DNA of 64,000 bases from Phycomyces nitens (lineage: Eukaryota > Mucoromycota > Mucoromycetes > Mucorales > Phycomycetaceae). The translations under genes and the position numbers were made by a program. Below are positions 1 to 11,765 of the stretch, piece by piece (position 1 is the first letter of the stretch; each line of letters opens with the position of its first letter). The stretch covers positions 7,006,001 to 7,070,000 of the forward strand of contig JAHRBC010000001.1 in assembly GCA_022702545.1 (NCBI GenBank), in the 5' to 3' direction. A model generated the notes under the pieces. That model did no database searches. It had not been told where the DNA came from and saw nothing but the letters and a program-made list of their open reading frames with translations.

Positions 1-17
1 ACATCCTTTTTTTTAAA

Positions 18-49
<32 letters not shown>

Positions 50-662
50 GGTTAAAACTGTCAAGATTTTGATATTCAGGGAATCAAATGAATGTAGGGT
101 TATTACCATGATCCAGCTTCCTGTTCCAACACCAAGGTCTAGGATTCGAGTAGGCTGGTCAAAGTCGATGTGCTTATTTACGTTTTTTAGGATATTTCTA
201 TATATAAAAAAAAGATAATAAAATGGTGTGAGATAAGTTTAATAATATAAAGTTTAATTATACTAATAATTAAAATTATAATTATAATTGTAACAGCTAC
301 TAAATGAGTACCTTACCCTTCGAACAAGGCCTTTAGACCAAAGTGTTGCTATGAATTGAAATGTAGAATAATGGCAATCAATATATATAAATATAAATAT
401 ATATAAATAAAAGAAAGAAAGATGGAAAGTGACTTGGATTAGTAAGTATCATTACCATACTCATACGGTCGCCGTCTCCATTTCTGTGTGGGTTAAAGCA
501 TGCTGAAGGTGAGTTGTATCCCTTTTCTGAGCTGTGTGAATCGCAGGTCTCTCTTGTATCCAATGTTTCGATAGTACTGTGCGATTCAGGATTGCTTTTC
601 TCACTCTTTCGTTCGCTGTGTCGTCTACGAGCATCTTTTGGTATTGAAATATGGGTTCCCAT
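1..662 (-). CDS. SAM-dependent methyltransferase, 5' part only (gene runs off the left edge)
   Basis: Three exons are visible on the minus strand: about 662-461 (start ATG at 662; polar, low-complexity N-terminus rich in S/E/H), about 348-317, and one ending at 107 with a GT donor at 106-105. The last exon encodes DFDQPTRILDLGVGTGSWIM, a textbook motif I (hh-D-h-G-x-G-x-G) of a Rossmann-fold class I methyltransferase. The order of a disordered N-terminus, a short helix and then motif I fits the large family of fungal methyltransferases related to LaeA/TAM domains. Motifs beyond I lie outside the window, so substrate and exact family are unknown. The acceptor of the third exon could be at about 197 or about 172; both leave the motif I frame open. 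The 5' flank (663-1000) is AT-rich and presumably carries the promoter. Confidence 0.72.
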
Positions 663-3600
663 TGTAGTGTGTGTATGTTGATGTTATGTGAATTTGTAGA
701 GTATATAAAAGGAGAGGAAGAAGGAAGATATATTTCAAGAGATTCGCAATATAATGCTTTGTCTAAAAAGATATATATATGTGTGTGTGGCTTGAAATGG
801 AAAAGAATACACGGTTTCACTTTCTGTGTTCCCTTGGAAAAAAAAGGTCTCTTGGGAATGAATGTTTTGACAAGGGAAAGGGGAGCTCCCTTCTGAATGA
901 AGAATATTGCAACTAGGTGGTATCCATTTAGGACATTATCTCGCCTGTTGCACCGTATCGTAGCATATCACCGTGGTTGTACGGAACAACATGGAGTTCG
1001 AGACAAGACAAGGGAATTGGAGACCTTTTTTTTTCTTGTGGTTTGAAATCAAGAAAACTTAAAGTATATTTATGTGAGAAAATCCACGTTTTGTTTTGGG
1101 TTCAATTCACCGACAATAGGGATATCAATATTTATATTTATTATATTCCTGTTAAAAATGTTATATAGGTAAATAAGGTATTGTTTTATAGGCAAACATG
1201 ATCCAGAACTGGCTCACTAGCATCAACAGCGGCCCTCTTGTGCTGGAGTCTGTGTTTCTTTCCCTATTTGCTCAACTGTAACGTCTCAAAGTACCCCCCA
1301 GTACCACTAATTCTCATCAAATGCCTTGTATTCTAGTCTCTGACCTTCATCTGGTTAATGTTCCGGCTGACGAATCTTGATCAGAAAGTCAAGGGCTATA
1401 TAGGAAATTATAAAGAACATATAATAATGATATCAATACAATACAATACATGGCTTCTCCGCACAATTTTGGTTATACCAGCCCCATTTGATAATTTTTT
1501 GGGGTTTAATCTGCACGGTCCTCGTTGAGATTCAGCAAAGATTCCTTGCTCTGGCTTGATTGACTCTGTTTGCCTTGTTCATCACAGATATTCTAGTGTA
1601 ATCCTTGGGTTTAAAACTGTTTTCTTGTGCAAAGGTGCTCAACATTTCCTTTTGAAGAATATCTATTTTGGACTCTTTAATAATAATAATAATAAGTGTG
1701 GGACACCATTAGTAAAAGTCACAAATTGGATAAACACCAAGAGGTTTGACACTTTAGTATTGCTGATTGACATTAGAGCATCCTGTTACCTGTGGGAACA
1801 TTAGTAATCATCCAGAATCCCGTGTCTCATTAGTCTTATCCAGCCAGAATTCATGAAATGAGAATCTTATCATCAATTCAATGGCCAACATCACAAATGA
1901 TTCTAAATGACAAATTGATTTGGAATCACAGTACCACATATAATAATGGACACTCTAGTATTTTATTCTTGTGAACGTGTGCTGTGAGAATATTGTACTG
2001 CTGGTGATAATCTACTGACATGTTTAGACTCCTTGGACTATTTTAATAATAAAAAAATGTGCAAACCTACAGATTATCTATTATTGGAGAGGCTGGTAAA
2101 CCAATCCCTTGGTTGTATGTTCCAAGGTGGAAATATGACTATAGACCATTGGGATTCTTAAAGTAACATTATAATAATCACTTTGCCAAAATAACAACTA
2201 GAGCGATTATCGGTTGTGGCCGTGGATCATATAGACAAACCATCTGACAAATTTGAAGAAATATATATATACATATAATATTAGATGGCCACGATAACAA
2301 AGTCATTTGGCAGGCTTAAATTCATATTATCCGTGGCAATATGATGCTGGAAGAGGAGCGTGCTCGATCTAAACTCGCAATATCATATTTTGGGTAAACT
2401 GTCTGTGTATTGAAATTGCTTGTGGTTGTGGTTGTACTATGATGGTCTGAGAGTACAGTGTCCTACCCTAAACCCTGATTGCAATTATGATGATGATGAT
2501 ATATTTTTATTATTTTTACTTGCTAAAAAGACCAGTCCAATCCTGGCCGTAGCTGGCTCACTTTTATATACACGCGACCGTGGCACGAACCCTCTGGTTA
2601 TTTTGACAGGAGTTGAGCTGTTATTAGCACGCTAGACTAGAATACAAGGGTTATTAACAAAATGTTACCAGCAAGATAATTACATCTGTGTGATAATCAA
2701 ACAGTACCTAGACTGATTTTAGATAATTAACTCTCTTGAAAAAATATACATTTTTTTTTAAATAAAATAAAATTCTAATGATAATTTACAGAAATAACTA
2801 AATGTATATTTAGAAGGTTAGTAATACGGGAACTCCACATGATATTAACTAATAGAGAAAATACTGAAACCAACAATTCCATGAAAAAAAAAAAAAAAAA
2901 AAAAAAAAAACATTACATGTCATTAATCAAAAACTATTGCCATTCCTCTCTTTAACCCATTGATCAAGACTAGTTTATGTATTCTGCAAAGTACTCTAGG
3001 CCACCAAGGATCTGTTGGGAATGTGATAGGACATGTCTCTGAGAATTCACGTTTTCCATAGATATATTTAACCGTGTACCTCAAATGGGGTTTAAATGCA
3101 CGTTTCTGGTGCCTCGGTTGATAGGTTTTTCTTCTGTTTTATGTTTAGTAAGACAAACAAGCTGGCACATACATGGTAATAGGAATATAAAGACAGAGCC
3201 AAATTATAAATTCTAGTCATATTCCTTGTATGGTTTACTGTTTTGTCGATCGCCAAACACTTGTACCTTATTCCCACATTAAAACCAATTCTCTTCTCAT
3301 TAGACGTTCATTGTCGATACTCAAAATACATCGGCCGGATTAAACAAAAGCTAAAACTAACCAATTGAACGCCTTTAGATGTCTGTTAGATTACCGGTTT
3401 TATTGCAGAATTCAGTGCATTGACCAAGAAGGCACATTTATTAAAAAACTAATAGGAAAGACTTGTATACACTTGGCCTATCTACAGCCATATAATTAAA
3501 TAGATAAAGCTCCGTATGGACAGAGATTTTTTTTCTGGTTATTAGAACGTTCCTGGTAGGATACTATCGATCATAATCATCCCATCATATTGTTACTGTT

Positions 3601-5340
3601 GTTTCTGTTATATTACTCCTAGTAAAATCAGTTGATACACAGAATCGTATGAGATTGTTTGATTACTAGGGTAGTATCGATCAGCACAACGTCAATTGTG
3701 CTGCGGTGTCAAAGATAAACTATTGACTATATTTATTAACCAAAAGGTCAAAACAATCGAGTACATAAACTTACTGAATAGTGTGTACACTATTTTTACA
3801 CAGTGACAAGTGACCGCACCACCAATGGATCCCAGAGATATTTAAAAGAAGTGCATGGTTACTCTTGTCAATGGGTGCACTGATTTCTCAAACGCAAATC
3901 TGTACTACAGGCCCACTCGTATTCTTATTTTTTTTGGCGGTTTTCTTGGAAACCTATGCCATATAGTAACACACTCTAGACAAATTCACCAAGATCAGAT
4001 CTGGATCATAGGTTATTAACATTAAATAAGTTTACTCGTAATATGGTGGGATATACTACCAAACTCTCTAATGGTAGACAGTTTAACGATATAGATACAC
4101 CAAAAACTGTGTTCAAAATGACTGTATTTGATCCTTGGAGAATTAGATTTTGGGATTCGTAGTGCACAATACACAAGAACTCTTTTTCTCTACTAAAAGT
4201 ACAAAGTATGATTAGAGATCAAGATTTTAATCAAGGTGCCAAAATATTGCAAGGCACACGTCCAAACAGCTCGCCAAGTTTCTCTCCAGATACCATCAAG
4301 GCCGTCTATACACACTGTAGAATAATGTGTTGGGTTGACAGTCTGGATACTAGATGTCTGCCTGTAGGTAAAAGCACAGATTTGAGCATCAAAATAAATC
4401 AACTTTTTGTATTTACGGAATCTTTACAACTTTACCACAACTTTTGAAACAACTGTCATCAGGTATTGTGCGTACATTTCTCACCAAAAGTTGTTCAATA
4501 ATACAAAGGTTCACAAGATCTTTGGCTTGGAAAGCAAATTACTGTTTACCCAAGCCTACTAGCAAGCTTTTCTTGATAATATCAAATTGTACATGAGGAT
4601 TGTATCTATTATTATCCTTTGTACAGAGGACAGAGGCGGTTTGTGTGTATTTATTATTATTATTATTATTTTGTAATAGAATGTAGTCAAAATAGAGCCA
4701 AGAATAGCAAAACTTGGAGAGGCATATCCCGTACTCTCTAGACCACAAGTTCATTTACACTGGTCATCTCTCTTAATTCTTGAAATGTTCCTGCCCACGA
4801 AAAATACAAGTATACTCAATAGGCTTGAGATCTTGACTCTAACCTGACCAATATTCAAAGTTATACGTGAACAATCTCTGTTTTGTACACAATGTGGCAT
4901 AGGAACCAATATGGAAGGAGCGCTGTCTTTTTGGAACAAAAAAGAACAGTCTGTTTGTATTTCTTGAGAGCTCTCTGTACCACAGAATAAAGTGCTCGGC
5001 CAAACAATCAATGTACTTGTCTGGATGCTTCACTTTATTAGCAAAGAGTCAAGACCTCTTGATAATAACTCTTGGGCTTGTATGTATTAAGAATACTGTC
5101 TTTTTTTTTATGCTTCCTATTTGTCTTGTCCTGAGACCATTCCAAGCCAGTCTTTTGTGTGTCTTTTTTTTGTTCAGACAAGGCTTAGATTCTGGTAAAG
5201 TGGATCTAAAACCAGCAAGGTATATATTCGTACAAAACATATTCAAAAACAAATATCTTCATTTGTCCATCTCTAATATTGGACTACAATTGAAACGAAT
5301 GGCTCCGTACGGAATAAACAAAATATAACAATTCGCGCGC
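663..5340. other. Long AT-rich intergenic region
   Basis: No open frame here has codon structure, splice continuity or motifs that I can support. The few ORFs of 60-120 codons are isolated and low complexity. The stretch holds an A27 tract (2884-2910) and short ATA/TAT microsatellites. I see no RNA gene. Confidence 0.5.
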
Positions 5341-5485
5341 TTGCCATTTAGGGCGCTTGCCGGACGTGGCAAATGCTTGGAAAATGTCTCGCCTCCGAGA
5401 ACCTTTTAGATCCTGTTTGGAACGTCAAGAGATGAAGCTGTGCCCATGGACACAGCATTTGTTTATTCGCACAATCTGGGTCCCC
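5341..5485 (+). repeat. ~145-bp dispersed repeat, copy 1
   Basis: Roughly 85-90% identical by eye to 7631-7774, same orientation. Both begin TTGCCATTTAGGGCGCTT and end at TTATTCGCACAAT-TGGGTCC. The repeat is clearly more GC-rich than its surroundings. Function unknown; together the copies bracket the decayed gene at 6549-7557. Confidence 0.8.
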
Positions 5486-5567
5486 TTTTATGAATGGCTT
5501 TTTTTGCATTTGAAAACGCTAAACTTTGGGTGCACGACGTTTTTGAGCGGGTACCCCGTTTTGATTT

Positions 5568-5602
5568 CACCGGACACTTTAATTGTGACTCGCTGTCCGG
5601 TG
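5568..5602. other. Perfect 9-bp inverted repeat (hairpin) in a GC-rich island
   Basis: CACCGGACA at 5568-5576 is matched by TGTCCGGTG at 5594-5602 with a 17-nt spacer. It sits about 80 bp past repeat copy 1, inside a locally GC-rich patch that stands out from the AT-rich surroundings. It could be a transposon end or a transcript hairpin; not assignable. Confidence 0.45.
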
Positions 5603-5739
5603 TCTAATCTGGGTTTTTCAAATTAGTTCGCTCATTAAAAATATATTAGAAAGTGATTTATGTTTGCTTTATAATCCATTGCCAAAAAAAGAAATTTATT
5701 GTTACAAGGACTATCTTGCACTTGGATTCCGACACATCA

Positions 5740-6097
5740 CTAAATGGAAATATGACAAATGGCGAGTTGTTTGTGTGTATAGAATATTATCAAATATATG
5801 TAAAAGAATTTCCAAAAGAAAGAAACAAAGGCAAATAATGATAATAATAAATGGAGCATTTTGTTCCGAGACACTTGTATTTTTAGCAAAGTGTAATCTA
5901 AAATGATAAAAATAAAAAAGTTGTAAATTAAATATACCTTTAAGAATACCATAGACAGTTTTCTCTACTTGAGATCTGTTTTCATCAGCTCTAAAGGACT
6001 GGATTTCTCGACTGGCAAAGAAGGGTTGGGTTCCTTGAAACGTATCTTTTTTGGGGTTGCTTTCAGAGTTAGTGCTTGTGTGTGTGTTTTTAGGCAT
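5740..6097 (-). CDS. Hypothetical small protein (weak two-exon model)
   Basis: An ATG at 6097 opens a polar, S/T/N-rich exon. It can be spliced through a 40-nt stretch with a good donor (GTATAT) and acceptor (TTTTAG) into a second exon with a hydrophobic, F/Y/L-rich C-terminus ending at 5740. The N-terminal half resembles the polar leader of the methyltransferase at the left edge only in composition. I do not recognise a family. It may be noncoding. Confidence 0.2.
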
Positions 6098-6548
6098 AGG
6101 TAGAATATACTAATCTTCTGTAACCTTTCATTACATAGCCCCCTTGATAATACAATATGAATGAGTTTTATTATTCAGCAAATTCTACTTTTCATTGTCA
6201 AGATGATTTCACAAAACCTTTATAAAATTAGAGTTCTTTTTCTTTCAATCTTGTTATACAGTAAAGATAACCCAGTAAACACAAGAATCACCCCTTGATA
6301 CAAGCTCAAGCAAACCGGGTACAGTCAATTCATTGTTCTTCACTTCAATATGTTCAAAGTATTACTGGTATATAAACGATGCCAACCATGGAATTCTGTT
6401 CACCACAACTCTCTTTCTTGTTTTGGTTTCTGTATATTAAAAAGTAAATGAAGCACACCCATATTATGTGTCGACTGGTATTCTTATCGTTTCATATATT
6501 CAGTAACTTAGTTTACGCTGTGTCGATTTAACGGTATCCCCCACAAAC

Positions 6549-7557
6549 ATGTCTTTTTATCAAAGGTATGAAAGCATCACAAACAGAGATATCCGAGAGA
6601 TCGTTGTCTCTCGTTTTATCCCAGACGTAATTTTGGTGCAGCTGGCAACATTCTCGCAATGGCTTAATGACCTGCCAAGAGAAAGAGAGCGAGGACCAGC
6701 CAGATGGTTGTTAGAAACGTGTGGGTTCTTGTTGAAGAGACGAGGTAGATGGACAAGATGAGAATCAGCGTAACATGACATCTTACTTTTTTTCTAAAAA
6801 AAAAAACTTGAAGTACAAGCTGCAGCAAATCTCTTCAACAAGAGTGCGCACGTTGCAAGCTCGAGGGCTGGAGTGCTGGCGACAGTTGGGTACGCTCGCA
6901 AGAGTCGTACCAAGGAGACAAACGCGGTGCGAAAACGTCTCCTGGAAAGTATGACCGCCATCTTGGTGGATCCTTGTCTGTGCGGCAGGATCTACGTCAG
7001 ACCGGTTCGCAATGCCAAGTCTCCCCTAATAGTGCGAGACTTGGCACCTGACCTTTTGACAAAGGAAATCAGGCATAGCAACGGCGGGATGCAAGGTAAA
7101 AAAAAAACCTTGATCACCTGCAATAATGAATCTTACAGTAGATTTTTCTTTTATATCTTCTAGATTTCATAGCATTTGCAAAGACCACTACACAACAAAT
7201 CAGGCATAGTTGTCATAGACTATGCCGGTCTAACAACAACCTCATCCTCCTCCTCCTCCTCCCCAACCAAGACCTCTTGGATTTTGATGTGTAAGTAATG
7301 GGTTGCCATGACAATAATAGCATCATTCTAATGTCCTTCCTCTATGCTTATCTAGGTCCCTACCGGCGATACAACAAATTGTTGCATACCACGGGCATAA
7401 ATTCGAGCAGTTCTCTAGGCAGACGTTGACTAGAGAGAATGACTCCAGGACTACCTTGAATATCAAGAGATGTTGCTTAATAACATCTCTTGTCAATAAA
7501 CATTATCTCTTCAAAGACTCTTTTCAGTCTCTCATTGGCTTCCTCTGTCTGAGTTAA
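6549..7557 (+). pseudogene. Decayed member of a fungal repeat family with an ATVGYARKS-type motif
   Basis: Pieces of one spliced gene are visible. Exon 1 (from 6549) encodes WLLETCGFLLKRR. Exon 2 encodes LATVGYARKSRTKET, then an RLLE...RIYV segment, and ends MQG before a GT donor at about 7096. Exon 3 starts with DFIAFAKTTTQ. The expected hydrophobic core (GIVVIDYAGLTT) then appears in a different frame, and the later NQDLLDFDV returns to the first frame, near a CCTCCTCCT tract. A last exon (7357-7557) ends at TAA. Two compensating shifts inside one exon indicate decay or sequence error. From memory the VGYARKS...VIDYAGL pattern belongs to an uncharacterised, multicopy family in Mucorales; VGYAR-S also recalls the serine-recombinase N-terminus, but no catalytic domain can be confirmed. 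Confidence 0.5.
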
Positions 7558-7630
7558 TTTCATCTCATTTTATACCTGGAACGGGACTTTGATACGTAAC
7601 TCTTTGAGCAAGGAAATCTCATTTGGGTGC

Positions 7631-7774
7631 TTGCCATTTAGGGCGCTTTCCGGACGCGTCAAAGGCTTGAAAAAGGCTTTACCTCCGAGAACATTTTAGA
7701 TCCTGTTTGGAACGTCAAGAGATGAAACTGTGTCCATGGACACAACATTTGTTTATTCGCACAATTTGGGTCCT
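7631..7774 (+). repeat. ~145-bp dispersed repeat, copy 2
   Basis: Direct-orientation partner of 5341-5485; it differs by scattered substitutions and about a 1-nt length change. It starts about 75 bp after the decayed gene. The longest shared run covers the segment around TTTAGATCCTGTTTGGAACG. Confidence 0.8.
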
Positions 7775-8151
7775 CCTCTTAATATAACTTTCTTTCTTTC
7801 TTTAAAAATAGCATAAAAATAAATACCCAGTCTTGGATATGATATATTTGGTGTATTGAACGCACCCAAGCCAGAGAGTTATGACAAGACCAACCTTTGT
7901 TCATTATTATTTTTGGTATTATAAAATGTAATAATATTCCACTCTTTTTGTTTGTTATGATTCTTAAAGGCAAGTCACTCCAAACAGCAGCTTGAAAAAT
8001 CAATCTTTTTACAAATCACGTGCCCAAGATTTGCGATCAAATCCAAAATTACACTGGGACCCTCTCTTTTCTGTTCACCGGATGTTTTTTATATGCATGT
8101 TTTTTTTTAATAAATGATTTTTGCAAAACGTATACTGTACAAGAGAAATAT

Positions 8152-8536
8152 TTATGCGAGCAAGGCCTTGATCTGCTCCTCGATCTTGGAAAGATTGGCA
8201 CCAATAACCTCTCCAATCTTCTCACCGTTCTTGTAAAAGACAAATGTGGGCATGGCACGGACGCTGACCTCGGAGGCGACATCGGGAGCCTCATCGACAT
8301 CGACCTTGGCAAAGACGATATCAGAGTAGACATCGGAAAGCTTCTCGAACTTGGGACCAATGACCTTGCAAGGACCGCACCAGACGGCAAAGAAGTCAAC
8401 AGCAACCTGTATGTGTTTTTGGTTGGGATTGTTTAGTATAAAAGACGATTGGATTCAAGTAAATACTTACGAGCTTGTTGTTCTTGATCAAGGCCTTGTA
8501 CTGGTCAAGGTTAGCGGGATGCTCAGTGATAGCCAT
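8152..8536 (-). CDS. Thioredoxin
   Basis: Two exons (8536-8471 and 8406-8152; intron GTAAGT..CAG) encode 106 residues, the normal length of a cytosolic thioredoxin. The redox centre is FFAVWCGPCKVIGP at about residues 26-39, with the classical WCGPC. The cis-proline motif RAMPTFVFYKNG follows, and the buried KVDVDEAP strand is intact. There is no signal or transit sequence, so a cytosolic protein-disulfide reductant working with thioredoxin reductase is expected. The N-terminus MAITEHPANLDQYKALI is the usual first helix. The intron falls just before the beta strand that leads to the active site. A plus-strand ORF over the same bases is only its antisense shadow. Very secure. Confidence 0.97.
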
Positions 8537-9616
8537 TTTTTTATAAAGATATGTGTAGAGGAAAGAAATACAATAAGAAAAAAAAGAAGAACGCGACTTA
8601 TTCGGTATTTATACAATTCCAGACTGAGAATATACGCTGCTTAGTCAATATGTCGGGGTGTAAATGGTTATTATATATTTTTAATAATACATCTTTTTGG
8701 AAAGGTGTACAACTCTTTACACCCACGAAATTCATTGCGTCAGAAGAAAATAAAAAGGGAATTTATTATAGTAAAAAAAAATAACAATATATTTGCCGTC
8801 TTCACTGTATACAGAAATATACCCCTTGTATTGACTATGTATTACAAGCTTATCTGTCCAAAGACTAGGAGAGCTTGGTTTTTATAGTACCATAAAGGCC
8901 ATTTTATACATTGAATCTAAAAATAAATAAGCATATAAAATAAAATGATGCAATTAGTCAGACTTTGCCAGTGATTTGGATACTGCTCCAGGACATCTAA
9001 TAGAGCATATCACGATTGCTTATCAAAGCAGGCCAGTATAACACACACACTCTTTTCTTTCTTTCTTTTTTATTTTTTCTCTGTGTTGTGTCGCAAAAAA
9101 ATAGAAAACTTGCGACATTGTCTATATTTGGCTAAAAACCTTGTTTCAAAGAACTGGATAAAGCCAAAAGTGGTTGGCAATGTGACTTGTTTATCTTGAC
9201 ATGATGAACTCAAGTCAATCGTGACCAATTCGAAAATGATTGGAGGATAGTTTTGAGTTGATTATGAATCAAACAAATATTTTGATTGGTCCAGCAAGCA
9301 AATCAAATGAGAACCTTTTAATTCTTTCTAGACAACTCTACGAACAAACACTATTCACTAGGATTAATAATAGCAGTGATGATCCCCAATAGCCCAGTTG
9401 TCACAATATGATTATTAATGGTGCCTTTATTGCTTCCAAGCGTCAAATCATTTATCTTGGTTATCAAACTTGGCCAGTTTTGATTCGAAAGACACACACA
9501 CATATATATATAGTAAAACTTTTTTTCTATTTTATTATTATTCATAATAATAAAAAAAGCATATTAGTATTGTGGGAATGTGTCACAATAGCTTAAAGAC
9601 GTATATGTTTGATATT
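8537..9616. other. Intergenic, no supported gene
   Basis: AT-rich sequence between the thioredoxin start and the carnitine acyltransferase stop. It contains CT-rich and CACA microsatellites (about 9040-9080) that could belong to the thioredoxin promoter. I see no coding exon or RNA gene. Confidence 0.5.
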
Positions 9617-11765
9617 TTAAAGGCGAGCCTTGGGTGTCACATTAACATCTTCACAAAGTGCTCGCATGTCCCGCAATGCCTGCCGAATGGCCTCTGCAAA
9701 TGCCTTTGTTGACACACTCTTGGTGCCATGCTTGGACTCGATACCGAATTTGATGAGATCAGAAGAAGGCATATAGTTGATACCATAACCGTCAGGGTAA
9801 ATGGCACCGAATCCAGTACCCATAAGACGTACGCCCGCATGCAAGCTTGAGGTGCTTAGTAACCAGGTCTGAGAGTTAGCATACGCAGGGTCCTTGAAGA
9901 TGGCGTGCATTGGCACGTCTTCAAGCTTTCCAGATTTCGACAGCATCTGGTGGTTAGCATTCAAGAGACGAAGCGCCAACAAATGACGATCGCAGCCATA
10001 TCCATCACTGGCAGTCATTGTGTAGTTGCGGTGGGCAGCAGCTGCTTTGGAAAGAAGCTGATACTTTGTCTTGTTCTATTAAACAGTTTAGTAACCCTAT
10101 AGCCTTGACTTTTTACCACACTTACATCAACAGAGGCATCAACAAATGCCTCGACAAAGTTCTTGCTGTCAGTGCTGCATGATCTAATTGTCTCTGTGCG
10201 TCCATGGATGTATTTACGAGTAGAAGCGGTCTCGTATGTGGGCACGACCGTCTTGTGGGTACGGAAGTAGGCCAACTGAAGAGCCATTTGGTAAAAGGCA
10301 TCTGGAGGGACTCGGCCGACCTTTTTGATCCATTCGTTACCAAACTCATCAAATATAAGAACATCCGAGTCTGACTTGGCTGCAACAGCATCGGCTGCTA
10401 CCTGGGCTTCTTTCAGACACTGTAATAATTTGGAGTCTGATTTCCAACGGAGGTGGTTGGGTAGATTGGATGGCTTGGAGGCCTTGACGATGGTAGGATC
10501 AAGAGGACCAGGGCAGCTCTCCTTGAGCATATGATCAAAGAGGTAGCTGACGGTCAATGCATCTGCAGGAGAATGTTCTCCAGACACACCACACTTTCCA
10601 CTGCTGTCGACAATGAGCAAGAAAGATTTATCAAACCAGCGGTTGTGGCCATTTCCAATGCCCTGGTTTCCACAGAACATTGAGTGGGTGCGATCAGAAA
10701 GAGCATCTCCGTGGCTGTAATCATCAAGTGCAACACCAAACAAACTAGACTCGACGATATCAAGGTTTTGACGGTGGGAAGGGTCAATTGTCAGTAGATG
10801 GTTTCTAGACACGGCCCAGTTGTCGCGGTCCCAGCTGGACAACAGAGGAACGGCAGCATCTAGTTGCTGAAGATGCTGTACATAGCCAACAATATCCAAC
10901 AGCTCCCTATTTTTTTTTTCAGGGCTTTGGTCAGAACTGGCCTTTATTATCGTGATAAATTTATCTTCATACTTCTCTAGTGCATCGACAGATCGTCTGC
11001 CATTTTGATCATAGACATCCAGTTTGAACAATTGGTCTCGAACGACCACCAAGATGTGACGGAGCTTTGAAGGATCCTGCTGTACGACAGAATCACAGTG
11101 GGGAAGAGGTACACGCGTAACGCCAAATATGCGACTGTATTGCCACATACATTGAGCCTTATTGCCCTTCATCATCTCCACTGGAAGTTCTTGTCTGGAT
11201 ACAAAAAGGTGTTGTTGTTTTTTTTAGTAAGAGCACATTTATTCATCTCATTTACCTATCAATGATCTCCTTGTAGTCTACACCACGCGAAACCATATGG
11301 GCAGCTCTACGGATTTGGAACCGTGTGAATTCCCCAGGGGCAATTGCTTTGGCGTTGTTAGCCAAGAGTTCCTTGGGATGGTTGGGATCATCTTGGCCTA
11401 GAATGTACCAGTTACTGTTGACCATCACAGGCTCACGCCATTCGAGATATGCTGTGGAATAGAGAGAGAGAAAGAGAGGTCAATATGTGTTTTGATTGAT
11501 CTAAATGTACTTTACCTTTCTCTATCCAAAAGTTATCATCGAGCCAGTTGTAAGGAGACTTGTTATCGAGGTCAACAAGACGCTGCTGGAGAGATTGAGC
11601 AAGTTCACTTGTCTGAAACTCGGTTACGATGCGCTTGGTGTTTTCATACTCTTTTGGAGTAAGAAGAGGTACAAGAGTGCGAAGATAGAGATCGCAACTC
11701 TCTTTCAGAGAGGGTATCGGTAGGCGTGGAAGGGTGCCCTGGAGGGAGAATGTGGCCGGACCCAT
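9617..11765 (-). CDS. Carnitine O-acyltransferase (acetyltransferase type), probable peroxisomal
   Basis: Four phase-compatible exons (11765-11516, 11451-11256, 11194-10126, 10075-9617) give 657 residues, typical for the choline/carnitine acyltransferase family. The catalytic histidine motif is GVSGEHSPADA. Carnitine-site signatures STRKYIHGRTETIRS and, near the end, SDGYGCDRHLLALRLL are intact, as is the N-terminal LPRLPIPSL...YL signature. The protein would move acetyl (short-chain acyl) groups between CoA and carnitine, feeding acetyl units from peroxisomal beta-oxidation or the cytosol to mitochondria. The C-terminus is KARL; ARL fits the PTS1 consensus, and no AUG-started N-terminal extension is visible. 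The start ATG at 11765 is the only in-frame AUG ahead of the family signature. Acyl-chain specificity cannot be read from the sequence. Confidence 0.95.

Noticed and set aside
20..50. (ATA)n tract as a possible array or CRISPR-like repeat
   Set aside because: Simple trinucleotide microsatellite; many similar ones occur across the window and no spacer structure exists anywhere.
2420..2635. 71-codon ORF with an Asp run
   Set aside because: Isolated, with no splice partners and no recognisable motif; the Asp run comes from a GAT microsatellite.
8020..8436. 138-codon plus-strand ORF
   Set aside because: Antisense shadow of the thioredoxin exon; the minus-strand reading has WCGPC and correct splice sites.
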